DNA of 64,000 bases from Chromatiales bacterium. Its GTDB lineage: Bacteria; Pseudomonadota; Gammaproteobacteria; Steroidobacterales; GCA-2729495. The stretch is from positions 806,001-870,000 of the forward strand of contig JACKNI010000001.1 of assembly GCA_024234935.1 (NCBI GenBank), in the 5' to 3' direction. Shown one piece after another: positions 44,347-51,751 of the stretch. Positions within the stretch are counted from its first letter, which is position 1, and every line of letters begins with the position of its first letter. The notes under the pieces were generated by a model. That model had not been told where the DNA came from, did not search any database, and worked only from the letters and a program-made list of their open reading frames with translations. The position numbers and the translations under genes were made by a program.

Positions 44347-45666
44347 CTAACTGCCTACCAGTGCCTGGAAACTGGTCGGTTTCGGCGTCACCGTGGCGCG
44401 CTCCGTCAGCCACTCGATCACCTGCTCTTCCAGCACCATGTCTTCCACCTGGCCCAGCAGCCCGGCGTTCTGGTAGTAGATCTTGCGCACCTCATCCGGC
44501 TTGTCGTAACCCCTCACAAGTGAATCTATTCGTTCACCAACCCTGTCCCGATTCGCCACCATGCTCTGCTCCATGATGATGGCACCGAGCAGCAGGCTGA
44601 GGCGCACACGCCGCTCGGCTGCGGGGAGATAGGTTTCGACCGGCGGCGCGCCCTGCCGGTCGGGCAGACCGAGATTGCGCGCTGCATCGCCCTGCAGCGA
44701 TGCGGCAGCTTCCGCAACCAGCACTTCAGGTACATCGATGGGATTGTGCTTCAGCAACAGTTCCAGCAGCTGCTGCTTTACTTCAGCCCGTGCACGCGAT
44801 TCAAACTCCTGGGCCATGTTCTTGCGGATATCCTGCTCAAACTCGGCACGATCACCGCTCTCGACCCCGAAGCTGCGGACAAACTCCTCGTCCACCTCCG
44901 GCAACTGTTCTTCGGCGACCTCGCTGATGCGCAGGTCGAATTCGCCCCGACGTCCAGCCAGTGTCTTGTTCGGATAATCGGCCGGGAACTCGACCTGAAT
45001 GGTCTTCTGCTCGCCGGCACGGACTCCGGCCAGTTGCCGTTCAAAGTCAGGTACGAGGCGACCGCCTCCGACCACCACACTGACCTGATCACCTGATCCG
45101 TTTTCAATCGGCTGACCATCGAGCCGGCCTTCAAAATCGAGTGTCACCTGGTCACCGTCACGGGCCTCGCGCTCAACCGGATTCCAGGTCCGGCGCTGCC
45201 GACGGAGGTTGTCGATGACGAAGCTGACGTCGGCGTCGTCCAACTGCGGTTCCGGGCGCGAGACCGTCAGCGCATCGATGCCCTGCAACTGAAAATCCGG
45301 GAAAATCTCGAAGCTGGCGGTGAACGACAGGTCGCTGCCGCCGTCACCGGAGTCCGGTGTGGTTTCAATCTGCGCGTCGCCGACGGGGCGCAATTTCTCG
45401 CGGGTCACGGCCTCGGAATAACTCGAGCGCACGACGTCCTGCATGACCTCCTGACGCACCTGGTCACTGAAGCGCTGACGCACGACTTTCTCGGGGACCT
45501 TGCCCGGGCGATAACCCTTGATGTTGGCCGTCCGCCCCACCGAGCGGAGACGCGATTCGACTTCGCGCTCGATACGCTGTGCCGGCACGCTGACCCGAAT
45601 GCGCCGCTTGAGACCCTGTGCGGACTCAATGGCTACCTGTACGTCTGAACCCTCAACGCGCTCCAT
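44347..45666 (-). CDS. tig: Trigger factor (ribosome-associated chaperone, PPIase)
   Basis: 439 residues. The ribosome-binding signature appears as GYRPGKVPEKVVRQRF, the FKBP-like domain around DGDQVTLDFEGRLDGQPIENG to EFPADYPNKTLAGR, and the helical C-terminal arms after that. It binds nascent chains at the ribosome exit. GAGAGG four to five bases before the ATG supports the start. It heads the tig-clpP-clpX-lon series; the tRNA-Leu gene lies 80 bases upstream on the same strand. Confidence 0.96.
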   Translation of the reverse strand: MERVEGSDVQVAIESAQGLKRRIRVSVPAQRIEREVESRLRSVGRTANIKGYRPGKVPEKVVRQRFSDQVRQEVMQDVVRSSYSEAVTREKLRPVGDAQIETTPDSGDGGSDLSFTASFEIFPDFQLQGIDALTVSRPEPQLDDADVSFVIDNLRRQRRTWNPVEREARDGDQVTLDFEGRLDGQPIENGSGDQVSVVVGGGRLVPDFERQLAGVRAGEQKTIQVEFPADYPNKTLAGRRGEFDLRISEVAEEQLPEVDEEFVRSFGVESGDRAEFEQDIRKNMAQEFESRARAEVKQQLLELLLKHNPIDVPEVLVAEAAASLQGDAARNLGLPDRQGAPPVETYLPAAERRVRLSLLLGAIIMEQSMVANRDRVGERIDSLVRGYDKPDEVRKIYYQNAGLLGQVEDMVLEEQVIEWLTERATVTPKPTSFQALVGS

Positions 45667-45746
45667 TCATCCTCTCGCTTTCTGCTGTGACTGCCTGATT
45701 TCCGTACGGCGTAGCACACTGGCCCCAAAATCCCCTACACCGGGGC

Positions 45747-45831
45747 TGGTGCGAAAGGAGAGACTCGAACTCTCACGGGTTGCCCCACAGGAACCTAAAT
45801 CCTGCGCGTCTACCAGTTCCGCCACTTTCGC
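45747..45831 (-). tRNA. tRNA-Leu (TAG)
   Basis: 85 bases with encoded CCA and the long variable arm of a class II tRNA (TGGGGCAACCCGT). Acceptor stem GCGAAAG/CTTTCGC, D-arm TGGCGGAACTGGTAGACGC, anticodon stem CAGGA/TCCTG with loop TTTAGGT (anticodon TAG), T-arm GAGTTCGAGTCTC. A TATAAT box lies about 32 bases before the 5' end. Confidence 0.95.
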
Positions 45832-45862
45832 GCCTGGGGCCCCGTGGCGCACTACGCGGCGC

Positions 45863-45868
45863 ATTATA
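45863..45868 (-). promoter_or_regulatory. -10 box of the tRNA-Leu promoter
   Basis: A perfect TATAAT on the minus strand, followed by a GC-rich stretch GCGCCGC as in stringently controlled promoters, about 32 bases upstream of tRNA-Leu. No good -35 hexamer is visible at 17-18 bases. Confidence 0.55.
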
Positions 45869-46171
45869 CCGAAGGGTCCTGGCCACGCCGTCCGAAACGG
45901 CGGGCGCCGGGCCTTCGCCGAATTACTGAGCTGACCCGCCCCACTCAAGGCTTTTAAATCAATCGATTAGGGATGAATACTAACACGTAGCCTGATTTGC
46001 GGCCCGTCCGGGTACGGCTTTCGCCGCTCTGGTTCCGAACCTTCACGTGGACAAGCAGGAAATAGCCCAGACCGATTTGACCCAGATCAAACAGCCCCCG
46101 GGGCACCTCTGTTACTGATAGCTGATATCCAGCGTCCGTATCGGTCCGTCTGAGCAGGAGTATCGAGAAGC
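45869..46171. other. Intergenic region without a convincing gene
   Basis: About 300 bases between the tRNA-Leu promoter and the FMN-binding protein gene. It has a small hairpin GCCGT/ACGGC near 45890 and an AT-richer patch (ACTCAAGGCTTTTAAATC to AACACGTAG, 45944-45990). A 77-codon minus-strand frame (46187-45954) resembles no protein I know. No clear promoter or RNA can be supported. Confidence 0.5.
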
Positions 46172-47059
46172 GTGAACACCGAAGCACACCAAACCGCTGC
46201 TGCCAACGACTTCGTAAGCTACGCCGGCCGGAACAACTTCTATCAGACCTGCGCCTTCATTCCGATGTCCTTCGCGCTGGTTACGACCGTGCATGAAAAC
46301 GGCGAGACAGGCATCGGCCCGCACGCCCTGGTCATGCCCTTTGGCATCAGCCCGCCCTACTCCATGCTGCTGATCAGCCGTGGCAACAGCGCCACGTCCA
46401 GCAATATCCGCCGTACCGGCAAATGCGCGCTCAACTATATTGAATTCAACCGTGACCAGTTGACCGCCGTTTCGCGCCTTGGCTATCCGGGACAGTCGCT
46501 GGAGGAGAAGCAGAAGGCAATGCCTTTTACGCTCCTGCCTTCACCCTCTGTCGACCGGCAGAATGACCCGGACGCGCCCCGAATCCTGGGTGACGCCTTC
46601 CAGATCATCGAGTGCAGTTGGGACCGCAGCTTCGATCTGGATCCGCCGCGTACCGGTCCCGACGGCACCAACGAGCGCCGCTTTGTCCTGCAGATCGACC
46701 ACCTGCTTATGCGCCGGAATTTTCACGATGCGCTTGAAAACGGCGGCACCTTCCCGATCATGCCGATCTTCTACGGCTTTCGCAGCGACGGCGGCTTCTG
46801 GTTTGCCGAGCACGGCGAGCCGTTCAATATTTTGCCGCCAAGGGTTGAAGGCAGCGAAATCCGGCAGGTTTCCTATCTGGCCAACCGTATCGACAATAAC
46901 GTACGCTTCACGCAGGAAGCCTGCGCTGCGTTCACCAAAGTACCGCGACCGTTTCTGAAAACCGCATTGCAGGAAACCGTCAACGCTGCACTGGCGGCCG
47001 GCGTGAGCCTGGTCGATGAAACGTTCGTAAAGGAACTGCGCGGCAAGTCTTCGCGCTGA
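46172..47059 (+). CDS. Flavin reductase-like FMN-binding split-barrel protein
   Basis: 295 residues from a GTG with GAGAAGC just before it. MSFALVTTVHENGETGIGPHALVMPFGISPPYSMLLIS followed by RGNSATSSNIRRTGKCALNYI (quoted here in parts) is the flavin-binding half of the flavin reductase-like family, in which the FMN phosphate is held by the Thr/Asn turn and bound after a 'G.......S.P' pattern. The protein is about 100 residues longer than simple flavin reductases. Substrate and partner are unknown. It is followed after 34 bases by the secreted NTF2-like protein gene, probably cotranscribed. Confidence 0.7.
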   Translation: MNTEAHQTAAANDFVSYAGRNNFYQTCAFIPMSFALVTTVHENGETGIGPHALVMPFGISPPYSMLLISRGNSATSSNIRRTGKCALNYIEFNRDQLTAVSRLGYPGQSLEEKQKAMPFTLLPSPSVDRQNDPDAPRILGDAFQIIECSWDRSFDLDPPRTGPDGTNERRFVLQIDHLLMRRNFHDALENGGTFPIMPIFYGFRSDGGFWFAEHGEPFNILPPRVEGSEIRQVSYLANRIDNNVRFTQEACAAFTKVPRPFLKTALQETVNAALAAGVSLVDETFVKELRGKSSR

Positions 47060-47093
47060 CTGAAACACACCACCCATCAAGAGAGGCAAGCCC

Positions 47094-47624
47094 ATGATGC
47101 ATCGCTGTCTGACCATCACCACAAGTGTCATCCTCATGATCAGTTCGTTGAGCCCGGTCGCCCTGTCCGCGGCTGAACGCAGCCCGGGCGAAACCGTTCA
47201 GGCCTTCAATCAGGCCCTCAGCAAGCATGATCTGGATGCAGCGCTGGCGCTGATAGCAAATGGTTCGGTGCAATTCTCCCTGCGCTCGGCGCACAGCGAT
47301 ATCCCGTCTGCTGGCCAGGGGGGTGTCACGAGCGACCTGAAGGCCCACTGGAGCATGGTCGGTCCGGTGGTATTCGGCAGTACAGCGGTCTACAGCCGTA
47401 TCCCGAAAGTCGTGGACTCCCATGTCGACGGCGACCTCGCCACCGTATGGACGAATACCGCCACCGAAACCGTGGACAAGAGCGGCAGCAAGCGCACTGA
47501 CAGCTTCAGTGAGGTCTATATGCTCGTGCATACGGCCGGCGGCTGGCGGATCGGCGCGGTGGCCGACAATCGTGGCGCGAACAAGACAACCGCAGTGGCA
47601 CCAGCGGCATCAGGAGGAAAATAA
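47094..47624 (+). CDS. Secreted NTF2/SnoaL-like (DUF4440-type) protein
   Basis: 176 residues. A signal peptide (ITTSVILMISSLSPVALSA) ends near AAERS. The mature part has the cone-shaped NTF2 pattern: ETVQAFNQALSKHDLDAALALIA for the first helices, then beta strands with VVDSHVDGDLATVWTNTATETVD and SFSEVYMLVHTAGGWRIGAVAD at the end. Proteins of this fold bind small molecules or act as isomerases, but no catalytic residues can be named here. It follows the FMN-binding protein gene and ends eight bases before tRNA-Lys of the opposite strand. Confidence 0.72.
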   Translation: MMHRCLTITTSVILMISSLSPVALSAAERSPGETVQAFNQALSKHDLDAALALIANGSVQFSLRSAHSDIPSAGQGGVTSDLKAHWSMVGPVVFGSTAVYSRIPKVVDSHVDGDLATVWTNTATETVDKSGSKRTDSFSEVYMLVHTAGGWRIGAVADNRGANKTTAVAPAASGGK

Positions 47625-47631
47625 GCGTAGG

Positions 47632-47707
47632 TGGTGGGCCGTGTAAGACTTGAACTTACAACCAATGGATTAAGAGTCCACTGCTCTACCAATTGAGCTA
47701 ACGGCCC
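47632..47707 (-). tRNA. tRNA-Lys (CTT)
   Basis: 76 bases with encoded CCA. Acceptor GGGCCGT/ACGGCCC, D-arm AGCTCAATTGGTAGAGC, anticodon stem GTGGA/TCCAT with loop CTCTTAA (anticodon CTT), T-arm GTAAGTTCAAGTCTTAC. It is the last of four tRNAs in one minus-strand array. Confidence 0.94.
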
Positions 47708-47756
47708 GCTGCTTCTTCTTCCGGACTGCATAACTTCCGCAATCCGCTGTCAAAAT

Positions 47757-47832
47757 TGGGGTGGGCGATGGGGCTTGAACCCACGACCACTGGAATCACA
47801 ATCCAGTGCTCTACCAACTGAGCTACGCCCAC
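47757..47832 (-). tRNA. tRNA-His (GTG)
   Basis: 76 bases with encoded CCA; the base before the 5' end is G and pairs with the discriminator C, the special G-1:C73 of tRNA-His. Acceptor GTGGGCG/CGCCCAC, anticodon stem CTGGA/TCCAG with loop TTGTGAT (anticodon GTG), T-arm GTGGGTTCAAGCCCCAT. Confidence 0.95.
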
Positions 47833-47866
47833 CATTGACACGGCACTGCACGTCAAAATCCTGACC

Positions 47867-47943
47867 TGGCGCGCCTGGCAGGACTCGAACCTGCAACCAC
47901 CGGCTTAGAAGGCCGGTGCTCTGTCCAGTTGAGCTACAGGCGC
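47867..47943 (-). tRNA. tRNA-Arg (TCT)
   Basis: 77 bases with encoded CCA. Acceptor GCGCCTG/CAGGCGC, D-arm AGCTCAACTGGACAGAGC, anticodon stem CCGGC/GCCGG with loop CTTCTAA (anticodon TCT), T-arm GCAGGTTCGAGTCCTGC. Confidence 0.95.
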
Positions 47944-47964
47944 TTTACTGCCGGGAATTCCGGG

Positions 47965-48041
47965 TGGTCGGGGTAGACGGATTCGAACCGCCGACCCTCT
48001 GCTCCCAAAGCAGATGCGCTACCAGACTGCGCTATACCCCG
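47965..48041 (-). tRNA. tRNA-Pro (TGG)
   Basis: 77 bases with encoded CCA; it begins with C as usual for bacterial tRNA-Pro. Acceptor CGGGGTA/TACCCCG, D-arm AGCGCAGTCTGGTAGCGC, anticodon stem CTGCT/AGCAG with loop TTGGGAG (anticodon TGG), T-arm GGCGGTTCGAATCCGTC. It is the first tRNA behind the promoter at 48060. Confidence 0.95.
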
Positions 48042-48059
48042 ATCTGTACCCGGCATTGC

Positions 48060-48065
48060 ATTATA
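48060..48065 (-). promoter_or_regulatory. -10 box of the Pro-Arg-His-Lys tRNA operon
   Basis: TATAAT on the minus strand, about 19 bases before tRNA-Pro, followed by GCAATGCCGGG. It resembles the tRNA-Leu -10 (TATAATGC in both). The -35 region is GC-rich and shows no recognisable hexamer. Confidence 0.55.
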
Positions 48066-48247
48066 GCCGCCCGCCCGTCGGGGCGCCGCATGATACGAAG
48101 CGCCGCCGGCAGCGTCAATTTCCGGCCGACCTCGCCGACCCGCCCGGGGCCGGTTTTTCGGCTTCTGTGCCTCTGGTATTGTGCATTACCTTCTGTATTT
48201 CCAGCCTGCAGCCAGAGACCGCACATCCCGCTCATGACAGATTTCAC

Positions 48248-49132
48248 ATGACTGCCCGCCTGATTGACGGCAAAGCGATCGCGCTCGGCCTGCGCGCGCG
48301 ACTGCGCACACGCATCGCTGAGCGGCTGACCCTGGGTCACCGGCCGCCGGGGCTCGCAGTAATCCTTGTCGGCGATGATCCGGCCTCACAGATCTATGTA
48401 CGCAACAAGCGCACCGCCTGCGCGGAAGTGGGCGTCGTATCCCGCAACCACGATCTTCCGGCCTCCACGGGTGAGGCGGAATTGCTGGCGCTGATCGACC
48501 AGCTCAATCTGGATCCGGCTGTCGACGGCATCCTCGTCCAGCTGCCGCTGCCACCGCACATTGATGAAACCGCAGTGATCGAGCGCATCAATCCGGTCAA
48601 GGATGTGGACGGCTTCCACCCCTACACCCTTGGCCGTCTCTGTCAGCGCATGCCGGTGCTGCGCCCCGCCACCCCGTACGGCGTGATGACGCTGCTGCGG
48701 CATATCGGCGTACCGGTCCGCGGACAGCATGCGGTGATCGTCGGCGCTTCAAACCATGTGGGCCGCCCGCTGGCGCTCGAACTGCTGCTGGCCGGCGCCA
48801 CCACCACAGTGTGTCATCGCTTTACGCAGGATTTGGCCAGCCACATCGCGAGAGCCGACATCCTCGCAGTGGCGGTCGGCAAGCCCGGACTGGTACGCGG
48901 CGAATGGATCAAGCCTGGCGCCGTCGTGCTGGACATCGGCATCACACGCCTGCCCGATGGCAAGCTCTGCGGTGACGTGGAGTTCGCCGCAGCCAGTGAA
49001 CGCGCTGGCTGGATCACGCCGGTGCCGGGCGGTGTCGGCCCGATGACCATTGCGATGCTGCTGGAGAACACGCTGACGGCCGCGATCTCGGGCATAGCGC
49101 TGCTGACACCCCGGGAAATGCCCCCGGCCTGA
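48248..49132 (+). CDS. folD: Bifunctional methylenetetrahydrofolate dehydrogenase / cyclohydrolase
   Basis: 294 residues. GDDPASQIYVRNKRTACAEVG contains the catalytic Tyr and Lys, VDGILVQLPLPPHID follows, then NPVKDVDGFHP, the NADP loop IVGASNHVGRPLALEL and the C-terminal signature PGGVGPMTIAMLLENT. It produces formyl-tetrahydrofolate for purine and initiator tRNA synthesis. A longer frame from 48014 overlaps tRNA-Pro and is not used. It is divergent from the tRNA array, as in Pseudomonas. Confidence 0.96.
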   Translation: MTARLIDGKAIALGLRARLRTRIAERLTLGHRPPGLAVILVGDDPASQIYVRNKRTACAEVGVVSRNHDLPASTGEAELLALIDQLNLDPAVDGILVQLPLPPHIDETAVIERINPVKDVDGFHPYTLGRLCQRMPVLRPATPYGVMTLLRHIGVPVRGQHAVIVGASNHVGRPLALELLLAGATTTVCHRFTQDLASHIARADILAVAVGKPGLVRGEWIKPGAVVLDIGITRLPDGKLCGDVEFAAASERAGWITPVPGGVGPMTIAMLLENTLTAAISGIALLTPREMPPA

Positions 49133-49169
49133 GCATTACTGTTTCAAGATTGATGCGGAGCAAGTACCG

Positions 49170-49754
49170 ATGCGTATTTCAAGAATCTGCCTGCCACTGA
49201 TCGCCAGCTTCTTGTTGGGCCTCGGCACGAGCCTGCAGGCTGCAGACCCGGTTCTCGTACAGTTCGAGACTTCAGCGGGCGCGTTTATCGTGCAGCTTGA
49301 TCCGGAGCGCGCGCCACTGACCGTCGACAACTTCCTGAAGTATGTCAACGAAGGCTTCTATAGCGGCACGATCTTTCATCGCGTGGTCAATGGCTTCGTG
49401 ATTCAGGGCGGCGGATTCACCGGCGACCTCAAGCTCAAGCAACCGCACCCGGGCGTGCCGAATGAATCCGGAAACGGGCTCAGCAACCGGCGCGGCACCA
49501 TTGCCATGGCGCGGACCGGTGAACCGCATTCGGGAGACTCGCAGTTCTACATCAACCTGGCTGACAATTTTCCGCTGGACCCGAAGCCCACCCGTTGGGG
49601 TTATGCCGTGTTCGGCGAGGTCATCCAGGGTATGGATGTCATTGACGACATCGGCCACCGCCTGACGGGGACGAAGGACGGGATGTCGGACGTCCCGGTT
49701 GAACCTGTGATCATCCAGAAAGCGAGTCTGCTGAAACCGCCTGCAGCTAAATGA
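49170..49754 (+). CDS. Periplasmic cyclophilin-type peptidyl-prolyl isomerase
   Basis: 194 residues. A signal peptide (ICLPLIASFLLGLGTSLQA) precedes the compact cyclophilin domain: DNFLKYVNEGFYSGTIFHRV with the catalytic-site Phe, His and Arg, IQGGGFTGDL, and SQFYINLADNFPLD. It catalyses cis-trans isomerisation of proline bonds in the envelope (PpiA type). Its stop overlaps the lpxH start (ATGA). GGAG lies nine bases before the ATG. Confidence 0.92.
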   Translation: MRISRICLPLIASFLLGLGTSLQAADPVLVQFETSAGAFIVQLDPERAPLTVDNFLKYVNEGFYSGTIFHRVVNGFVIQGGGFTGDLKLKQPHPGVPNESGNGLSNRRGTIAMARTGEPHSGDSQFYINLADNFPLDPKPTRWGYAVFGEVIQGMDVIDDIGHRLTGTKDGMSDVPVEPVIIQKASLLKPPAAK

Positions 49755-50479
49755 CGATACTGTTCGTCTCCGACCTCCACCTTCATGCCTCGCGGCCTGC
49801 AGTCACCGACTGCTTTCTGCGCTTTCTGGCTGATACCGCCAGCCATGCGGAAGCCCTGTATATCCTCGGCGACCTGTTCGAGAGCTGGATCGGGGACGAT
49901 GCGCCCGGTGCCACCGGGATGCAGGTCAGCGCAGCATTGCGTCAACTGACGGACCGCGGTGTCCACTGTCACTTCATGCGTGGCAACCGCGATTTTCTGA
50001 TCTCTGGACGCTTTGCCGCTGAAAGCGGCATCAATCTGCTGGCGGATGAAGTGGTCATCGACCTTCATGGTGAACGTACCCTGCTCATGCATGGGGACAC
50101 CTTGTGCACTGATGACCACGCCTATCAGCGATACCGCCGGATAGTGCACTGGCCGCTCACCCAGGCACTGTATCTCGCCCTTCCGGTGACTGCCAGAAAG
50201 CGCATCGAAGCGCGGTTGCGCAGCAAGAGCATGGAAGCATATGGCAACAAACCGGCCATGCTCATGGATGTGAACCAGCAGGCAGTGGCGGCCATCATGG
50301 AACATCACAAAGTATCGCTGCTGATACACGGACACACGCACAGGCCGGCGATCCACAAACTAGCCACCACACACGGCGAGGCGGCAACACGCATCGTGCT
50401 CGGTGACTGGTACGAACAGGGCAGCGTGCTGCGCTGCTCGCGCGGAGGACCGGCGCTGCAGCCAATTCCCCTGCACTGA
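49751..50479 (+). CDS. lpxH: UDP-2,3-diacylglucosamine diphosphatase
   Basis: 242 residues. The calcineurin-like metal motifs are complete: FVSDLHLH, LYILGDLFESWIGDD, FMRGNRDFLI, LMHGDTLCTDD and LLIHGHTHRPA. It cleaves UDP-2,3-diacylglucosamine to lipid X in lipid A synthesis at the inner membrane. ATGA overlap with the cyclophilin gene is the same arrangement as ppiB-lpxH in other gammaproteobacteria. It is convergent with the kinase gene. Confidence 0.95.
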   Translation: MTILFVSDLHLHASRPAVTDCFLRFLADTASHAEALYILGDLFESWIGDDAPGATGMQVSAALRQLTDRGVHCHFMRGNRDFLISGRFAAESGINLLADEVVIDLHGERTLLMHGDTLCTDDHAYQRYRRIVHWPLTQALYLALPVTARKRIEARLRSKSMEAYGNKPAMLMDVNQQAVAAIMEHHKVSLLIHGHTHRPAIHKLATTHGEAATRIVLGDWYEQGSVLRCSRGGPALQPIPLH

Positions 50480-50488
50480 CGCCCGTTG

Positions 50489-51709
50489 CTACAGAGCCGG
50501 CTCCCAGGCCAGCAGCTCGGCGACATTCTGGAAACGTGCCGAGGGCTTCTTGGCCAGCATTCTTTCGATCAGCGGCTGGAACTCGGCTGTCGCGGGCGGC
50601 AGCACTGGCACCGGCGCCTGCCGATGCTTGACGATCACGCTCATTGCGGTCTCGCCATCGTAGGGCTTGGCACCACTCAGCATTTCGAAAAAAATGACGC
50701 CCAGGCTGTAGATATCACCCCGCGCATCGACTGCTTCACCGTGTCCCTGCTCGGGGCTCATGTAGTACGGCGTGCCGAAAATCGCACCCGCACCCGTCAC
50801 CTCGGCGATCAGAGCCACCTGTTTGGCCAGACCGAAATCGATCAGCGCCAGCGTGTCATCATCGCGAAACAGCACGTTGGTCGGTTTCAGGTCGCGGTGC
50901 AGGATACCGGCAGCGTGCAGCACACCGAGCGCAGCCGCGATATCGCGCATCAGCCGGTAGGCTTCGTAGCGGTCCATGCCTGCCGCAATACGCCGCTTCA
51001 GACTGCCGCCGCCGCAATATTCCATGGCGATATAGGCATGATCATCCGCCACGCCAAAGTCATGGATGCGCACGACGTTGGGATGATCGAGGCGCGCAGC
51101 CAGCTCGTACTCGCGCAGGAACCTGTCGAGGATCTTGCCGCTCGCCGCATCGCTGACCTGGTGCAGAACCTTGAGCACCACTTCCCGGCCAGAACTGCGT
51201 TCTTTTGCCAGATAGACCGTGGCAATCTCTCCGTGCGCGAGCTTGCGCACGACACTGTAGTTCCTGGGAATCGGCCCGTTGCCATTTGCTGCCAGAGACT
51301 CTCCCCCTGTGCGGCCCGGGTTGGCCCGGTTTGAACCGATACGCAAGGCTTCCTCGATCGCCTCAACCAGCCGGGCGTTATTAAGCCGCGGTTTGCCCAC
51401 GTATTCTTCTGCACCGGACTTGATGGCCGACACGACCTGTCGTTCATCGCCATTGCCGACAAAAATGATGGGTGGAAATTTTGGCTGCGCCCGAAACCGG
51501 CGCAGCCACTCGATGGCATCCTCGCCGCCACAGGTATCCCCCAGCAGCACCACGTCATTGCCGGCACCGGAAAAGGCATCGGGCAGGCGTCCTGACTGCA
51601 GGGGGTCATACTCCCTGATGATCGCCTCGGGCCAGCGTGCCGCAATGTGGTAGGAAAGCAGACGCCGGTAATCGGCGTGATCGTCAATGATGAGGAACTT
51701 GAGGCTCAC
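50489..51709 (-). CDS. Receiver-like domain fused to a Ser/Thr protein kinase
   Basis: 406 residues in two parts. Residues 1-125 have a CheY-like fold pattern: Asp9 and Asp10 (LIIDDH) and Lys106 (YVGKP) are present, but the phospho-acceptor position is Gly57 (DVVLLGD), with an Asp only next to it, and the switch Thr/Ser is Val84. Residues 150-400 form a complete Hanks-type kinase: ATP lysine 180 (VVLK), HRDLKPTN (271-278), DFGLA (291-295), GTPYYMSPEQ and DIYSLGVIFFEML. The target is unknown. It is 42 bases downstream of purF on the same strand. Confidence 0.85.
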   Translation of the reverse strand: MSLKFLIIDDHADYRRLLSYHIAARWPEAIIREYDPLQSGRLPDAFSGAGNDVVLLGDTCGGEDAIEWLRRFRAQPKFPPIIFVGNGDERQVVSAIKSGAEEYVGKPRLNNARLVEAIEEALRIGSNRANPGRTGGESLAANGNGPIPRNYSVVRKLAHGEIATVYLAKERSSGREVVLKVLHQVSDAASGKILDRFLREYELAARLDHPNVVRIHDFGVADDHAYIAMEYCGGGSLKRRIAAGMDRYEAYRLMRDIAAALGVLHAAGILHRDLKPTNVLFRDDDTLALIDFGLAKQVALIAEVTGAGAIFGTPYYMSPEQGHGEAVDARGDIYSLGVIFFEMLSGAKPYDGETAMSVIVKHRQAPVPVLPPATAEFQPLIERMLAKKPSARFQNVAELLAWEPAL

Positions 51710-51751
51710 GAGGGTGCCGGGCTGCCGACTGCTACATGCCGCACGACCGCC

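Noticed and set aside
45954..46187. Minus-strand frame of 77 codons in the 45.9-46.2 kb gap
   Set aside because: Not similar to any family I know, no ribosome-binding site seen, and it runs into the start of the FMN-binding protein gene.
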